A stretch of 64,000 nucleotides of DNA, taken from NCBI GenBank assembly GCA_020639135.1, contig JACKHE010000007.1, positions 124,001-188,000 of the forward strand. The letters are read 5' to 3'. The position numbers and the translations under genes were made by a program. The notes below the pieces were generated by a model. The model saw only the letters and a program-made list of their open reading frames with translations, searched no databases and had not been told where the DNA came from. Source of the stretch: Phycisphaeraceae bacterium. GTDB taxonomy: Bacteria; Planctomycetota; Phycisphaerae; Phycisphaerales; UBA1924. How positions within the stretch are numbered: position 1 is the stretch's first letter; each line of letters opens with the position of its first letter. Below are positions 7,929 to 16,881 of this stretch, in pieces.

Positions 7929-9452
7929 ATGAACACAGGCACTCGCAGCGTCACATTCCCGGGCAATCCTTGTCGATGGCTCCTGTTCTTGGCGGTCTCG
8001 CTGCTGGCGCTGGCGGGGCCGTTCAACCGGGCCGCGCGGGCGCAGGAGCACGCCATCGGGGGGATCACGCTCGACGGCTCGTTGGACGACTGGCCGAGCG
8101 GCGAGCTCGCGGTCGCCGGGGATCGCTGGATGTACTTCCGGTACGACGCCCACCGATCGACTTCGCTACAGAACGGGCCGGTCATGACCGTGTTGCAGAT
8201 TGATCTCGACACGGACGCCTCGACCGGGCTGGCGACGGACAAGCGGTTCGGCTGCGATCTCGAGATCTCGATGACCAGGCTCGATCCGCGCGATCCGACA
8301 CATCTGGACGGCGGGATCGAGATCATCGCGTTCGGCGCCAACGAGCTGCATGAACAACTGAACCATCCCGACATCGGGTTCGCGTTCCTGCCGACGCACG
8401 CCGCGGAATCGTTCGAGATCCGCCTCGCGAGGGACCTGCGCGGGCCCGACTGGCTGGTGCGCATGGCTCGCACGAGCAGGGCGTTGCGCTACCGGTTCCT
8501 CCAGCGCGACGCGTCGTACAAGACGCTCGACGCCGGGGCGATCCGGGAGCTGGCGCTCCCGGCGTTGACGCCGGGCAAGGAGCTGTTCGAGGCGCCGATC
8601 CCCGCGAAGGATCCGGGCACGGTGCGCATTGTGTCGTGGAACGTGCTGTGGGGCACGCCCATGAAGGAACCCGAGGGGTTCGCACGCGCGCTGCGGGCGC
8701 TGGATCCAGACGTGATTCTTTTCCAGGAGTGGGACAACGGGTACTGGAACAACCAGCCCCGGATCCCGAAGGACGAGTTCATCAGCTGGCTCCGGGGGCG
8801 CCTCGATGACGAGCGTTGGTCCGTCTTTCTCGGCGGTGACCGCGGGGTCGTCGTCGCGAGCCGCGCGCCGATGAAACCGTTCCTGCCCGAGAGCGTGCTG
8901 GTCGGGGATGAGGGCGGTCAGCGGCAGCACCCGATGCGCTGCGCCTCGGCGCGGGTGATGACGCCGGCCGGCGAGGTCGGCGCGGTGAGCGTGCACCTGA
9001 AATCCAGGGGCGGCCTGAACACCTCGGAAGACCGCACGAGGCTGAGCGAGGCGCGGGCGGTCCGGGAGGCGATCGCCAAAGCGCAACGGAGTGACAGACC
9101 CAAGTTCCTCGTCATCTCCGGGGACTGGAACCTCGTCGGTTCGAGGGACCCCCTGATGACCGCGGCCAAGGGCGCCGATTTCGACGGCTCCGATCTTCTT
9201 GTGGTCGAGCCTCGGAGATTGGGTCTCGGGGATGCGGTCACGTGGCGGGACCAGCGGTCGCCCTTCGCGCCCGGTCGGCTGGACTACATACTCGTCGCCG
9301 ATGACGGCGTCGAGGTGGTGAGGGCGTTCATCCTGGACGCCGGCCTTCTGACCGATTCGGCGTTGCAGGCTTCCGGGATCGAGCGGTCCGACACGGAGGG
9401 GAGCGATCACCTCCCGGTCGTGGTGGATCTCCGCCGTATTGGGGATCACTAA
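7929..9452 (+). CDS. Secreted endonuclease/exonuclease/phosphatase-family protein
   Basis: 507 residues. Signal peptide MNTGTRSVTF..LLFLAVSLLALAG ending near RAARAQ. Residues 45-200 look like a beta-sandwich binding module (GGITLDGSLDDWPSGELA, reminiscent of CBM9-type modules). From about residue 235 the EEP fold is clear: VRIVSWNVLW, DVILFQEWDN (catalytic Glu), SVHLKSRGG, ISGDWNLVGSRD (Asp-x-Asn), GRLDYILVAD and SDHLPVVVDL (Asp-His). These are the conserved acidic and His residues of DNase I/sphingomyelinase-type phosphodiesterases, so it probably cleaves a phosphodiester outside the cell. Substrate cannot be told. ATG at 7929 is preferred over an in-frame start 39 nt earlier because the signal peptide begins there. 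Unlike the second EEP protein at 12102 it has no dockerin. Confidence 0.85.
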   Translation: MNTGTRSVTFPGNPCRWLLFLAVSLLALAGPFNRAARAQEHAIGGITLDGSLDDWPSGELAVAGDRWMYFRYDAHRSTSLQNGPVMTVLQIDLDTDASTGLATDKRFGCDLEISMTRLDPRDPTHLDGGIEIIAFGANELHEQLNHPDIGFAFLPTHAAESFEIRLARDLRGPDWLVRMARTSRALRYRFLQRDASYKTLDAGAIRELALPALTPGKELFEAPIPAKDPGTVRIVSWNVLWGTPMKEPEGFARALRALDPDVILFQEWDNGYWNNQPRIPKDEFISWLRGRLDDERWSVFLGGDRGVVVASRAPMKPFLPESVLVGDEGGQRQHPMRCASARVMTPAGEVGAVSVHLKSRGGLNTSEDRTRLSEARAVREAIAKAQRSDRPKFLVISGDWNLVGSRDPLMTAAKGADFDGSDLLVVEPRRLGLGDAVTWRDQRSPFAPGRLDYILVADDGVEVVRAFILDAGLLTDSALQASGIERSDTEGSDHLPVVVDLRRIGDH

Positions 9453-9853
9453 ACAGGATTTGATCTCCGGATCCCGGCCCCCACGGCAACCCCTGGGACA
9501 GCTCGATCGGGACACGTCAGTTTCGCACGGGACCACCATCCGGAATGTGGAGAAGTTGTTTTCTCCTCCAGTTGCCGCTTCGGGTTCCACCATTGGTTGT
9601 GGCGCCCGAAGAAAATGCACCCCGATGCTGGGATTTCTGCGTTTTCCGCGAGTATCCCGGGGGGGGACCGTGATATCTTATTGGGAGACTGGAGGAGTTG
9701 TCGGCTTGATGGGGACGCATGGGGCGGCTCCACTCGCTGGGCTGTTTGTGTTTTCCGCCGGTCTGAGGAATGGCTGAAAACCGAATCGTTTCGTTCGTCT
9801 GACCACCGTGTCCGTTCGGACCCACCGTGAGTTCACTTTCGAGGAGAGAATCA
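9453..9853. other. Intergenic region
   Basis: 401 bp before the 9854 gene. A small hairpin GGAGAA-GTTGTT-TTCTCC lies at 9549-9566, and A/T-rich patches occur near 9660-9690. No gene is supported; the promoter of the 9854 gene presumably lies here, with its ribosome binding site GAGGAG at 9840-9845. Confidence 0.55.
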
Positions 9854-11977
9854 ATGACCCATCGCAAATGCCTGGTGGCTGCTCTTGCCGCCTGCGCCGG
9901 GATCGCGGTCCCCGCGCTCGCTCAGGACAGCATCACCAACGCCCCCGGCCCCAACACGAGCGACGCGCTCAACCCCTGGGACCCCGCCAATCAGTGCAAC
10001 GAGTTCATCGTCAACCTGACCCCGATCCAGTCCAGCTGGAACACCCCGTTCGCAACCGGCGTGATCGTCAAGTCGAGCAAGACCTCATCCGGCTTCGAGT
10101 CGAGCCTCATCAGCGCGCAGTCGATCAGCCGCAGCGTCATCCCCGGACAGCTCAAGTTCTCGTACGACGCCTGGAACACCGCGGGCGCCGGCGTCAACCC
10201 CCTGTTCAACAACGCTCCCGCGACGGTGTTCCCCAGCACCGACTCCGTGCAGATGGGTTACGGCTTCTCGGAGTTCGCTACGTCGGATGACCTCACCAGC
10301 GTCAACCAGATCATCGGCGGCCTCATCCAGCTCAACCCCCGCAACTCCTGCAAGCTGTACGTCAACCGCCAGGTCGCCGTCACCAACACCCCGACCGGCA
10401 TCGGCGGCTTCAACGCCGCCATCGGCTTCGGCGCGGTGGACGCCCACGGCAACCTCGCGATGCGCGCCGATGACTTCGGCGCCGGCGGCGGCGCCCCGGT
10501 CGCTGGCAACAACATCTTCCGCGTCGGCTCCAAGGATCGCGACTGCATGGTCGTCAATGATTTCTCCGGCCTCGGATTCGCGGATCCCGGCGCTTCCAAG
10601 CTCGTGATCGGCGCCTCGGGCACGACCTACAGCACGCCCAACATCCTCCCCGAGGAGCTCGGCGGCCCGCTGGTCATCGGCACCAACTTCAACACCGAGT
10701 ACTACTGGAACGATAACGGCGGCGTCGCCATCGTTCCCGGCAGCGCCGCGGACATCCGCGGCACCCTCGCCTTCTCGAACGTTTCTCTGTTCGGTGATGC
10801 GGGCGCAGTCGGCTCCGCTGGCACACTCGGCAAGGACGCCGCGGGCGCCACCCGCAACTTCCGCATCTGGGACGTCGATGGCACTGGCGCTCCCACCGTT
10901 TCGGCGCTCGATTACGCCTCCCCGGCCGGCCTGGACGATCCCTGCGACATGCGCGATGACGCCGTCTGGAACGCAGGCTTCTTCGAGTTCGATCACTACC
11001 ACTCGCAGGCCCCCTTCCAGGGCGGCAACTCGCAGCTCGCCCTGGGCCAGGATCAGAGCGGCGCCCTGCTCGCTGCCGCGGTGGCCTACAAGGTCGGCGG
11101 CAACACCGATCCGACCAACGCGATCGGCGTCCTCCGCGACACCACCCCCGGCCAGGCCGGTGGTGAGCAGTGGTCGATGGCCGCGTGGAACGGCAATTTC
11201 ACCTTCGTCCTCACCGGCGCCGGCCGCGGCAAGGCCGTCCTCGACGGCCCCGGCGGCAACGAGATCGGCTACATCGTGACCCTTCCCGAGCTCACGAACT
11301 TCGCGGTTTCGGGCCCCTCCATCACCGCTGCCTCCTTCGACTCCATGGGCAACCTCTGGTTCGTCGCCCCGGTGTGGTTCCCGCCCGTGCTCCCCGTGCA
11401 GGACTTCGACTTCGTCGATCAGATCGACTGCGACGCCTGCCTCATCCGCGCGGTGTATGTCGATAACGGCGTCGCCAACTCCCCGTGCTGGGAGCTCGAG
11501 GTCGTCCTCCGCGCCGGCGACATCATCCACGGCGTCAACTCCGACCGTGACTTCTCCATCGGCTTCATCCAGATCGCCGACAACAACTCCGTCTCGTCGG
11601 GCGCGTTCTGGTCGCAGAACTCGACGCAGGACGCCTTCGCGGGCATGAGCACCGTCGGCATGGCCCCCAAGGACAACCGCTCCAGCGGCGGTGTGCTCCT
11701 CTCCTGCGAGATCACCTATGACGCCAACAACGACGGCGTCTTCGACTTCACCACGCTCACCAGCGATGACGAGTCGTACAACGTCGTCCTCTACGTCGGC
11801 GCCAACACCGGCATCTGCGCCGATCTCAACAACGACGGTGTCGTTGACACCGCCGACCTCGGCGTGCTGCTCGGTCAGTTCGGCACCGCCGGCCCCAACG
11901 CGGATCTCAACTGCGACGGCCGCGTTGACACCGCCGACCTCGGCATCCTGCTCGGCCAGTTCGGCATGGGCTGCTGA
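9854..11977 (+). CDS. Large secreted protein with two C-terminal dockerin-like repeats
   Basis: 707 residues. Signal peptide MTHRKCLVAALAACAGIAVPALAQ. The long middle part (residues 25-650) matches no family I recognise; it is rich in Asn, Gly and Asp and contains FRIWDVDGTGAP and NIFRVGSKDRDCMV. The tail has two dockerin-like calcium-loop repeats, DLNNDGVVDTADLGVLLGQF and DLNCDGRVDTADLGILLGQF, with a Cys just before the first (GICADLN) and one as the last residue (FGMGC). Dockerins usually dock onto cohesins, but in planctomycetes their partners are mostly unknown. ATG at 9854 has GAGGAGAGAATCA ahead of it. A hairpin after the stop suggests that it is transcribed alone. Confidence 0.82.
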   Translation: MTHRKCLVAALAACAGIAVPALAQDSITNAPGPNTSDALNPWDPANQCNEFIVNLTPIQSSWNTPFATGVIVKSSKTSSGFESSLISAQSISRSVIPGQLKFSYDAWNTAGAGVNPLFNNAPATVFPSTDSVQMGYGFSEFATSDDLTSVNQIIGGLIQLNPRNSCKLYVNRQVAVTNTPTGIGGFNAAIGFGAVDAHGNLAMRADDFGAGGGAPVAGNNIFRVGSKDRDCMVVNDFSGLGFADPGASKLVIGASGTTYSTPNILPEELGGPLVIGTNFNTEYYWNDNGGVAIVPGSAADIRGTLAFSNVSLFGDAGAVGSAGTLGKDAAGATRNFRIWDVDGTGAPTVSALDYASPAGLDDPCDMRDDAVWNAGFFEFDHYHSQAPFQGGNSQLALGQDQSGALLAAAVAYKVGGNTDPTNAIGVLRDTTPGQAGGEQWSMAAWNGNFTFVLTGAGRGKAVLDGPGGNEIGYIVTLPELTNFAVSGPSITAASFDSMGNLWFVAPVWFPPVLPVQDFDFVDQIDCDACLIRAVYVDNGVANSPCWELEVVLRAGDIIHGVNSDRDFSIGFIQIADNNSVSSGAFWSQNSTQDAFAGMSTVGMAPKDNRSSGGVLLSCEITYDANNDGVFDFTTLTSDDESYNVVLYVGANTGICADLNNDGVVDTADLGVLLGQFGTAGPNADLNCDGRVDTADLGILLGQFGMGC

Positions 11978-12001
11978 TCCCGGGATGACCTGAATCCTCA
12001 C

Positions 12002-12029
12002 CGCCGGACGCGGGAAACCGCGTCCGGTG
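12002..12029 (+). terminator. GC-rich hairpin after the 9854 gene
   Basis: CCGGACGCGG-GAAA-CCGCGTCCGG, a 10-bp perfect stem with a GAAA tetraloop, 26 nt after the stop. There is no T-run, so it may act as an RNA-stabilising or weak terminator structure. Confidence 0.6.
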
Positions 12030-12101
12030 GCTTCCAAACGAACACCTCACGCCGGTTGGCTATGATCGGGCCGCCTTCCGGGGTTCTCACAGGAGCAAGA
12101 C

Positions 12102-13472
12102 ATGAAAACCGACAAGCTGTGCGTCGGGCTGGCGGCCCTTGCGATCTGCGGCGTTTCCTCCGCCTGGGATCCCAACAACGGCGACTGGTCCAAGTCCGAT
12201 CCCAACGACTTCCGCGTCATGACCTGGAACGTCCAGGACGCGCTGTGCCGGACCAACGCCAAGCAGGACGACTATTCCGACTGGAACGCCATCGTCCGCG
12301 CCGTCACCGCGATGAAGCCCGATGTGCTCATCCTCCAGGAATGCGGCGACAACGACGGCAACGGCACCGGCAGCGGCGTTGACAGCGTCTCCCAGCTCGA
12401 GACGGTCATGGATCTCTTCATCAACGGCGGTTCGGACCCGTACCTGGGCGGGAGCGTCGGCTCCTACATCAAGCTCTTCGACCCCGCGCTGGACTACCCC
12501 TACGTCTTCGTCAGCACGGTCTCCGACAGCTTCAACCGCAACGTCATCATCAGCCGCCACCCCTTCGCCGACATCAACAACGACCTCGGCGGTCTGGCGA
12601 CCTTCTCGAACATCGTCCTCACCTCCGCCGACGCCTATGCGCCCGGAGGCAACGGCGGGATCCGCGGCTACATGTTCGCCGAGATCGACCTCCCCGACGC
12701 CATCTATGCGGGGGACATCGTCGTCGGCAACGGGCACCTCAAGTCCGGCGGGACCTCCGGCGACGGCGCCGACCGCGAGGACGCCGCCCAGAACATCGCC
12801 TACCACATCGACTACTTCTACAACGGCGCCGGGACCGGCTCGCCCGATCCCAACTCGAAGATCCCCTTCGATATCCCAGGGACCACGACGATCCTCGACG
12901 CCAACACCCCAGTCGTCTGGGGCGGCGACTTCAACCAGCGGATCGGCCCCGCCTCGGGCAACTCCAAGAGCCCCGCGGAATGGATGACCCAGGCCGTCGT
13001 GACCCCCGGCACCGACGGCACCGACCGCGACCGGACCAACAGCACCTGGGATTCCGCCAGCCATCCCCTGACCGGCGACACCACCACGCAGTCCAGCAGC
13101 AAGATCGATTTCTGGTGCTGGCAGGACAGCATCGCCACCCCCAGAAGGCAGTTCATCTTCCGAACGGACTCCGGCTGGCCCACCGGGACGCCCTTCCCGG
13201 CCCCCGTGGACACCTTCCCGCCGGTTCCCCAGGCCCTGAGCAACCGGGCCTCGGACCACCGCCCGGTGCTGATCGATTTCATCCTCCCCCTCGCCCCGCC
13301 GCCGGCCTGTGTCGGCGATCTCAACGGCGATCTGGTCATCGACACCGCGGATCTGGGCATCCTGCTGGCGCAGTTTGGCGGGCCCGGCTCGGCGGATCTC
13401 AACAACGACGGCGTCGTGGACACCGCCGATCTCGGAATCCTCCTCGGCGTCTTCGGAACCAACTGCCCCTAA
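12102..13472 (+). CDS. Secreted EEP-family (nuclease/phosphatase-fold) protein with two dockerin-like repeats
   Basis: 456 residues. Signal peptide MKTDKLCVGLAALAICGVSSA. The EEP domain fills residues 35-390: FRVMTWNVQDA, DVLILQECGDND (catalytic Glu), VGNGHLKSGG, VVWGGDFNQRIG (Asp-x-Asn), SKIDFWCWQD and SDHRPVLIDF (Asp-His). A dockerin-like tail follows: DLNGDLVIDTADLGILLAQF and DLNNDGVVDTADLGILLGVF, bracketed by Cys in PACVGDLN and FGTNCP. Predicted to be an extracellular phosphodiesterase tethered through the dockerin; the true substrate could be nucleic acid, phospholipid or a sugar phosphate. AGGAGCAAGAC precedes ATG. It and the 7929 protein share the fold but look only distantly related. 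Confidence 0.87.
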   Translation: MKTDKLCVGLAALAICGVSSAWDPNNGDWSKSDPNDFRVMTWNVQDALCRTNAKQDDYSDWNAIVRAVTAMKPDVLILQECGDNDGNGTGSGVDSVSQLETVMDLFINGGSDPYLGGSVGSYIKLFDPALDYPYVFVSTVSDSFNRNVIISRHPFADINNDLGGLATFSNIVLTSADAYAPGGNGGIRGYMFAEIDLPDAIYAGDIVVGNGHLKSGGTSGDGADREDAAQNIAYHIDYFYNGAGTGSPDPNSKIPFDIPGTTTILDANTPVVWGGDFNQRIGPASGNSKSPAEWMTQAVVTPGTDGTDRDRTNSTWDSASHPLTGDTTTQSSSKIDFWCWQDSIATPRRQFIFRTDSGWPTGTPFPAPVDTFPPVPQALSNRASDHRPVLIDFILPLAPPPACVGDLNGDLVIDTADLGILLAQFGGPGSADLNNDGVVDTADLGILLGVFGTNCP

Positions 13473-13481
13473 GCGCGGCGT

Positions 13482-13500
13482 CCCGGCAAACCCCGCCGGG
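13482..13500 (+). terminator. Possible hairpin terminator after the 12102 gene
   Basis: CCCGGC-AAACCCC-GCCGGG starting 10 nt after the stop. No T-run follows, so support is limited. Confidence 0.4.
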
Positions 13501-13598
13501 CAATGACGGTACAATCTGACCCCTCCCCGGCTCGGCGCGGAACGAACGAGACTTCCCGAGACAGGCCAGGCCACGCAGATCTCCCCCAGGCGACACGG

Positions 13599-14066
13599 AT
13601 GAGCTATTCAACGCAGAACCTCGGATCACTGGTTGACGACCTCGCGACGCCGGAGACCACCGGCCGCGGCAAGGCGGCCAAAGGCGAGAAAACGGCGTTC
13701 TGGAAATCACAGGGGTTCGTGCTCACGCTGGCGGTGATCGCGGTCGCGGTGCTGCTGGGGGGGATGTGGGTGACGTTTTTCAACAACGGCGGCGTCAAGG
13801 TCCCCTCGTCTGTCACGCTGCTGGATATCAAGACAGGCGAGATGTTCTCGACATCGACCGATCGCCTGGCGCTGCCCGCGAAGAATCCCGGTACGGGAGA
13901 GCGCACGCTGTTCCCGATCATCAAGGATGACACGGGGGGGTGGTACATCCCGGCGCATTACCATGAAGGTGTCGAGAACGCCGGGTACAGCCCCGAAGTG
14001 ATTCCCGACCTCGCCGCAGCAAAAGTGGTCATCACCGACAAGAGTGTGGAGAAACTGAAACGATGA
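13599..14066 (+). CDS. Single-pass membrane protein coupled to a prepilin-like gene
   Basis: 155 residues when started at ATG 13599 (MSYSTQNLGSLVDD); an in-frame start at 13503 would add 32 residues without clear structure. One membrane span, FVLTLAVIAVAVLLGGMWVT, at about residues 39-58, preceded by a charged cytoplasmic stretch. The outer part has SVTLLDIKTGEMFS, GERTLFPIIKDDTGGWYIPA and HYHEGVENAGYSPEVI. I do not recognise a named family. The stop overlaps the start of the prepilin-like gene by 4 nt (ATGA), so the two are probably translated together and may act together, for instance in pseudopilus or surface assembly. This is inference. Confidence 0.7.
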   Translation: MSYSTQNLGSLVDDLATPETTGRGKAAKGEKTAFWKSQGFVLTLAVIAVAVLLGGMWVTFFNNGGVKVPSSVTLLDIKTGEMFSTSTDRLALPAKNPGTGERTLFPIIKDDTGGWYIPAHYHEGVENAGYSPEVIPDLAAAKVVITDKSVEKLKR

Positions 14067-15187
14067 TCCCGCAACGAATGCATCCCACCCGTCCGACCAT
14101 CCGATTCCGAACCATCGGCGATCTTCCCGGCTTCACCCTGGTGGAGCTGCTCGTGGTGATTTCCGTGATTGCGCTGCTCATCGGGATCCTCCTGCCGGCG
14201 ATCGGCTCGGCCCGGGGCGCCGCGAGGCAACTGGTCGGAGCCACCCTCCACAGGCAGCTCGCCCAGGCGCAGATCGCGCACGCGTTCGACAACAAGGGCG
14301 AATACGCGGGCCTGAGCGGAACCAACAAGTACTACCAATGCATCATTGTCAAGCCGGGTTCTCCGACAATCATCACCCGGGATCAGATGCTCGGCACGAC
14401 CTCATCGACGACCCCGGTTTCCTGGTACGACTGGATCAGCCCGATCGTCGGCGAATCGATGGAGTTCTCCGCGAACAGGGCGGAGCGCCACGCGGACATC
14501 TTCAACAATCTCGCCGACCCTGCCGCAACGAACGAGGCGGTTCTTTACGGCGGGACGAGCACATCCGACTTCGATGACTTCGATCGTGTGCTCCAGGAGC
14601 GAGGGTTCAATCAGGTGAGTTTTCTCTCTCCCGATGCGTTCCATACGTGGCCGCTGGTTGCCGGAGAAATCGCCCCGACGATCCCGATCCCGGGCAACCG
14701 GGCCCGATACAAGACCGGATTCGCCGAGCCTGTTGCGGTGGCGCCGACGTTCCGTCCCAACATGGACAAAATAATCAGGCCGGCAGACAAAATCCTCATC
14801 ACCGACGGTTGCAGGTATCTCCCCGCCGACAACAATCTGCTTGACTTTGATGTGAACCATTTCCCGAGTGTCTATGGGTCATTCACCACTTCAAGCCCCA
14901 TCTACGACGGTTCGGCGGCGTTCCGTCGTCCGCAATCGAGACTGTCGAGCCAGGCGAGCTTTGACGCGTACAAGCTGAGCATCCGCCACGGCGCATTCAC
15001 ATCGATGAATGTCTCGCACTTCGACGGCAGTGTTGCTCGCCTGACGAAGGAAGAGGCGTACTCCAACCCGATGCCCTGGTTCCCGTCCGACAGCATTTTC
15101 AACGGGACCGGGGCCACGACAGAGGCGATAGACTTCATGCGGAAGATCTCGGAAGAGACAGGCGAGAGCCACCCCACGCTGTACTAA
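14063..15187 (+). CDS. Prepilin-type (type II secretion pseudopilin-like) protein
   Basis: 374 residues. The leader ends GFTLVELLVVISVIALLIGI, the class III prepilin signal cut after the Gly by prepilin peptidase and methylated on the next Phe; conserved Glu5 is present. The body is long for a pilin and carries, near the C-terminus, RHGAFTSMNVSHFDGSV, which resembles the H-X-DG segment of planctomycete prepilin-like (DUF1559-type) proteins, with 11 rather than 9 residues between His and Asp. It is probably exported to the periplasmic face of the inner membrane. Start ATG 14063 overlaps the upstream stop. Upstream residues MIPQRMHPTRPTIRFRTIGDLP form an unusually long basic leader. No secretion ATPase or prepilin peptidase is nearby. 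Confidence 0.85.
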   Translation: MIPQRMHPTRPTIRFRTIGDLPGFTLVELLVVISVIALLIGILLPAIGSARGAARQLVGATLHRQLAQAQIAHAFDNKGEYAGLSGTNKYYQCIIVKPGSPTIITRDQMLGTTSSTTPVSWYDWISPIVGESMEFSANRAERHADIFNNLADPAATNEAVLYGGTSTSDFDDFDRVLQERGFNQVSFLSPDAFHTWPLVAGEIAPTIPIPGNRARYKTGFAEPVAVAPTFRPNMDKIIRPADKILITDGCRYLPADNNLLDFDVNHFPSVYGSFTTSSPIYDGSAAFRRPQSRLSSQASFDAYKLSIRHGAFTSMNVSHFDGSVARLTKEEAYSNPMPWFPSDSIFNGTGATTEAIDFMRKISEETGESHPTLY

Positions 15188-15319
15188 ATCACTGTTCCAA
15201 AGGAGGACCCGATACCCTAGAACTCTCGGCATCAAGCATTCCGGGTTTCCATGTCTCGAAATCATGTTTGTTCGTTGATCGTTCAATATTTCTTTAACCA
15301 CGTTGTTGGAGACAGATCG

Positions 15320-16491
15320 ATGAATCGAATTGGAATCAGATTGTCATTGCTCGCAGGTTTTGGATTGGGTGTCGCGTTCCCGTCGGTGAGTGCGCTGGCC
15401 ACCGGACAAGAATTTGATCTCGGCAGTGCGACCAGTATTACAATTTCAGATTTGGATTTTCAATATGACCCGAGCAATTCCGTTGATGGCATCGGAAATG
15501 CAGTTGGTAGAACGTGGGCGGCAACAGTAAGTTTTCTCAGCGGAACACCATCATTAAATTCTGATCTATTTGAACAAATCGATTCACCTTGTTCATTTGT
15601 ATTTCTTTCGAGCTTCTCGGGAGATATCCACGACAGCATCAGCTACGCAGACGGCACGGCGGAGGGGCTGCTCGACTGCGTAAGTCTTGTGGGAACGGCC
15701 GGGTCGCTATCTAATGAATTACTAGAATCTGGACAGCAGGCTTTTGGTAGCACCTCCCAATTGGCATATTCCTCTGCTCTCGCGAATTTCAAGTGGTCGG
15801 TGGATGTCGACGAAGCGACAGATCTGAGCTTGTCGTTTCATGTAAAATTCTGGTACGGTATCGCCAATGAAAGTGCGCAATCGGGCACAAAAATTCAGGA
15901 GCCACCGCGGCGATCACCGCTCCGACCTACATGCTTTTCTGCTACACACTCGACGGCGCGCCGCAGTTGGTGCGGGGAATCCTCGAGGACGGCGAGGTTA
16001 CGCTCGCGGGCGTGACGCTGACCGAGGACGTCGAGGAGTTCATGACCACGCTCGAGGGCGACGTGGTCTTCGACACCGACACCCTGAGCACGGGGACGCA
16101 CACCATCGAGGTCTTCGCGGTGACCGGCGATCCGAGGATCCTGGACTACGACGCCGACGGCGATTTCGATTGCGCCGATGTCAGGCAGTACGAGGACGAC
16201 GCAACCGGCGTCACCGCGATCGAGCCCTTTGATTTCAATGGTGACGGAATCAGCGATTCGGACGATGTCGAGATCTACGAGCAGATCCTCTCGCTCGGTT
16301 TCGGTGAGGGGACCCAGTGCCCGGTCTTCGGGGACATCAACGAGGACGGCTGCGTGGACACGGCCGATCTCGGCATCCTCACCAGTTCTTTCGGGACCTG
16401 CCCCGGGTGTCCCGCCGATCTCAACGATGATGGCGTGGTCGATACCGCGGATCTCGGGCTCCTGCTCGGTGCCTTTGGCGACGGCTGCTGA
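15320..16491 (+). pseudogene. Secreted dockerin-tailed protein split by a -1 frameshift
   Basis: Two open frames together form one protein. The first starts with ATG 15320 after GGAGACAGATCG, has signal peptide MNRIGIRLSLLAGFGLGVAF..SALA, and reads to about 15893. The second frame continues from there with NSGATAAITAPTYMLFCYTL and runs to the stop at 16491, ending in two dockerin-like repeats (DINEDGCVDTADLGIL and DLNDDGVVDTADLGLLLGAF) that finish FGDGC. The switch falls in the run AAAAA at 15889-15893; one extra A would restore a continuous reading. Bases 15230-15895 are much richer in A/T than the neighbours, and the GC-rich style returns right after the frameshift. It may be a decayed or recombined gene, a sequencing error in the A-run, or a site of slippage. 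Unspliced, the first frame ends at 16015 with an Arg/Ser-rich tail that looks non-native. Confidence 0.72.
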
Positions 16492-16518
16492 CCACCGCAT
16501 CATCTGATTGACCCATTC

Positions 16519-16546
16519 GCCCGGGGGCATTCCCGGGCTTTATTTT
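16519..16546 (+). terminator. Rho-independent terminator after the 15320-16491 gene
   Basis: GCCCGGG-GGCATT-CCCGGGC followed by TTTATTTT, 27 nt after the stop. It also insulates the tRNA-Gly gene that follows. Confidence 0.88.
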
Positions 16547-16578
16547 GCGCCTTCACCGAATGCTACAATGGCCCCCTC

Positions 16579-16651
16579 GCGGGCGTAGCTCAGTTGGTAG
16601 AGCGGCAGCCTTCCAAGCTGCATGTCGAGGGTTCGAGTCCCTTCGCCCGCT
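16579..16651 (+). tRNA. tRNA-Gly (anticodon TCC)
   Basis: 73 nt. The acceptor GCGGGCG pairs with CGCCCGC (16644-16650), the D arm is GCTC/GAGC, and the anticodon stem GCAGC/GCTGC encloses CTTCCAA with TCC in the centre. The T arm is GAGGG TTCGAGT CCCTT. CCA is not encoded. It reads GGA and related glycine codons. Confidence 0.96.
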
Positions 16652-16881
16652 GTTCCCGTTCCGGGTCCTCCCCCGCAGTACCCGCGCTACGCCTGATCCT
16701 CCGCCGGGTCTGCCGCGCCGGCGACGGTGTGGCCGACGCGCCGTGCATGCCTCAGGGCACGGCGAATCCGCCGTCCCAGAACGAGCCGCCGAGCCCCGCC
16801 GGACCAGACGGCGCAACCGGCACAGGCGGACCCAACGAACTTGAAAACCTGTGGCCCGGCCCCTGAGCCGGGATCAGGCTT

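Noticed and set aside
10085..12037. Open frame of 650 residues on the minus strand across the 9854 gene
   Set aside because: Val/Ala/Gly-rich translation without domains; the plus-strand reading has signal peptide, dockerin repeats and a good ribosome binding site.
15199..15206. A perfect ribosome-binding-site sequence AAAGGAGG
   Set aside because: No start codon within normal spacing; the nearest ATG (15251) is 45 nt away and the likely start (15320) has its own site. Probably chance or a remnant.
15889..15893. Programmed -1 frameshift at the A-run
   Set aside because: A simple A5 run without a standard X-XXY-YYZ heptamer or clear downstream pseudoknot; a damaged or misread gene explains it with fewer assumptions. 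Listed as a finding because of the composition break, not as recoding.
16579..16651. tRNA-Gly as an integration site for a genomic island
   Set aside because: No repeated copy of the tRNA 3' end, integrase or phage gene was found in the neighbouring accessory region.
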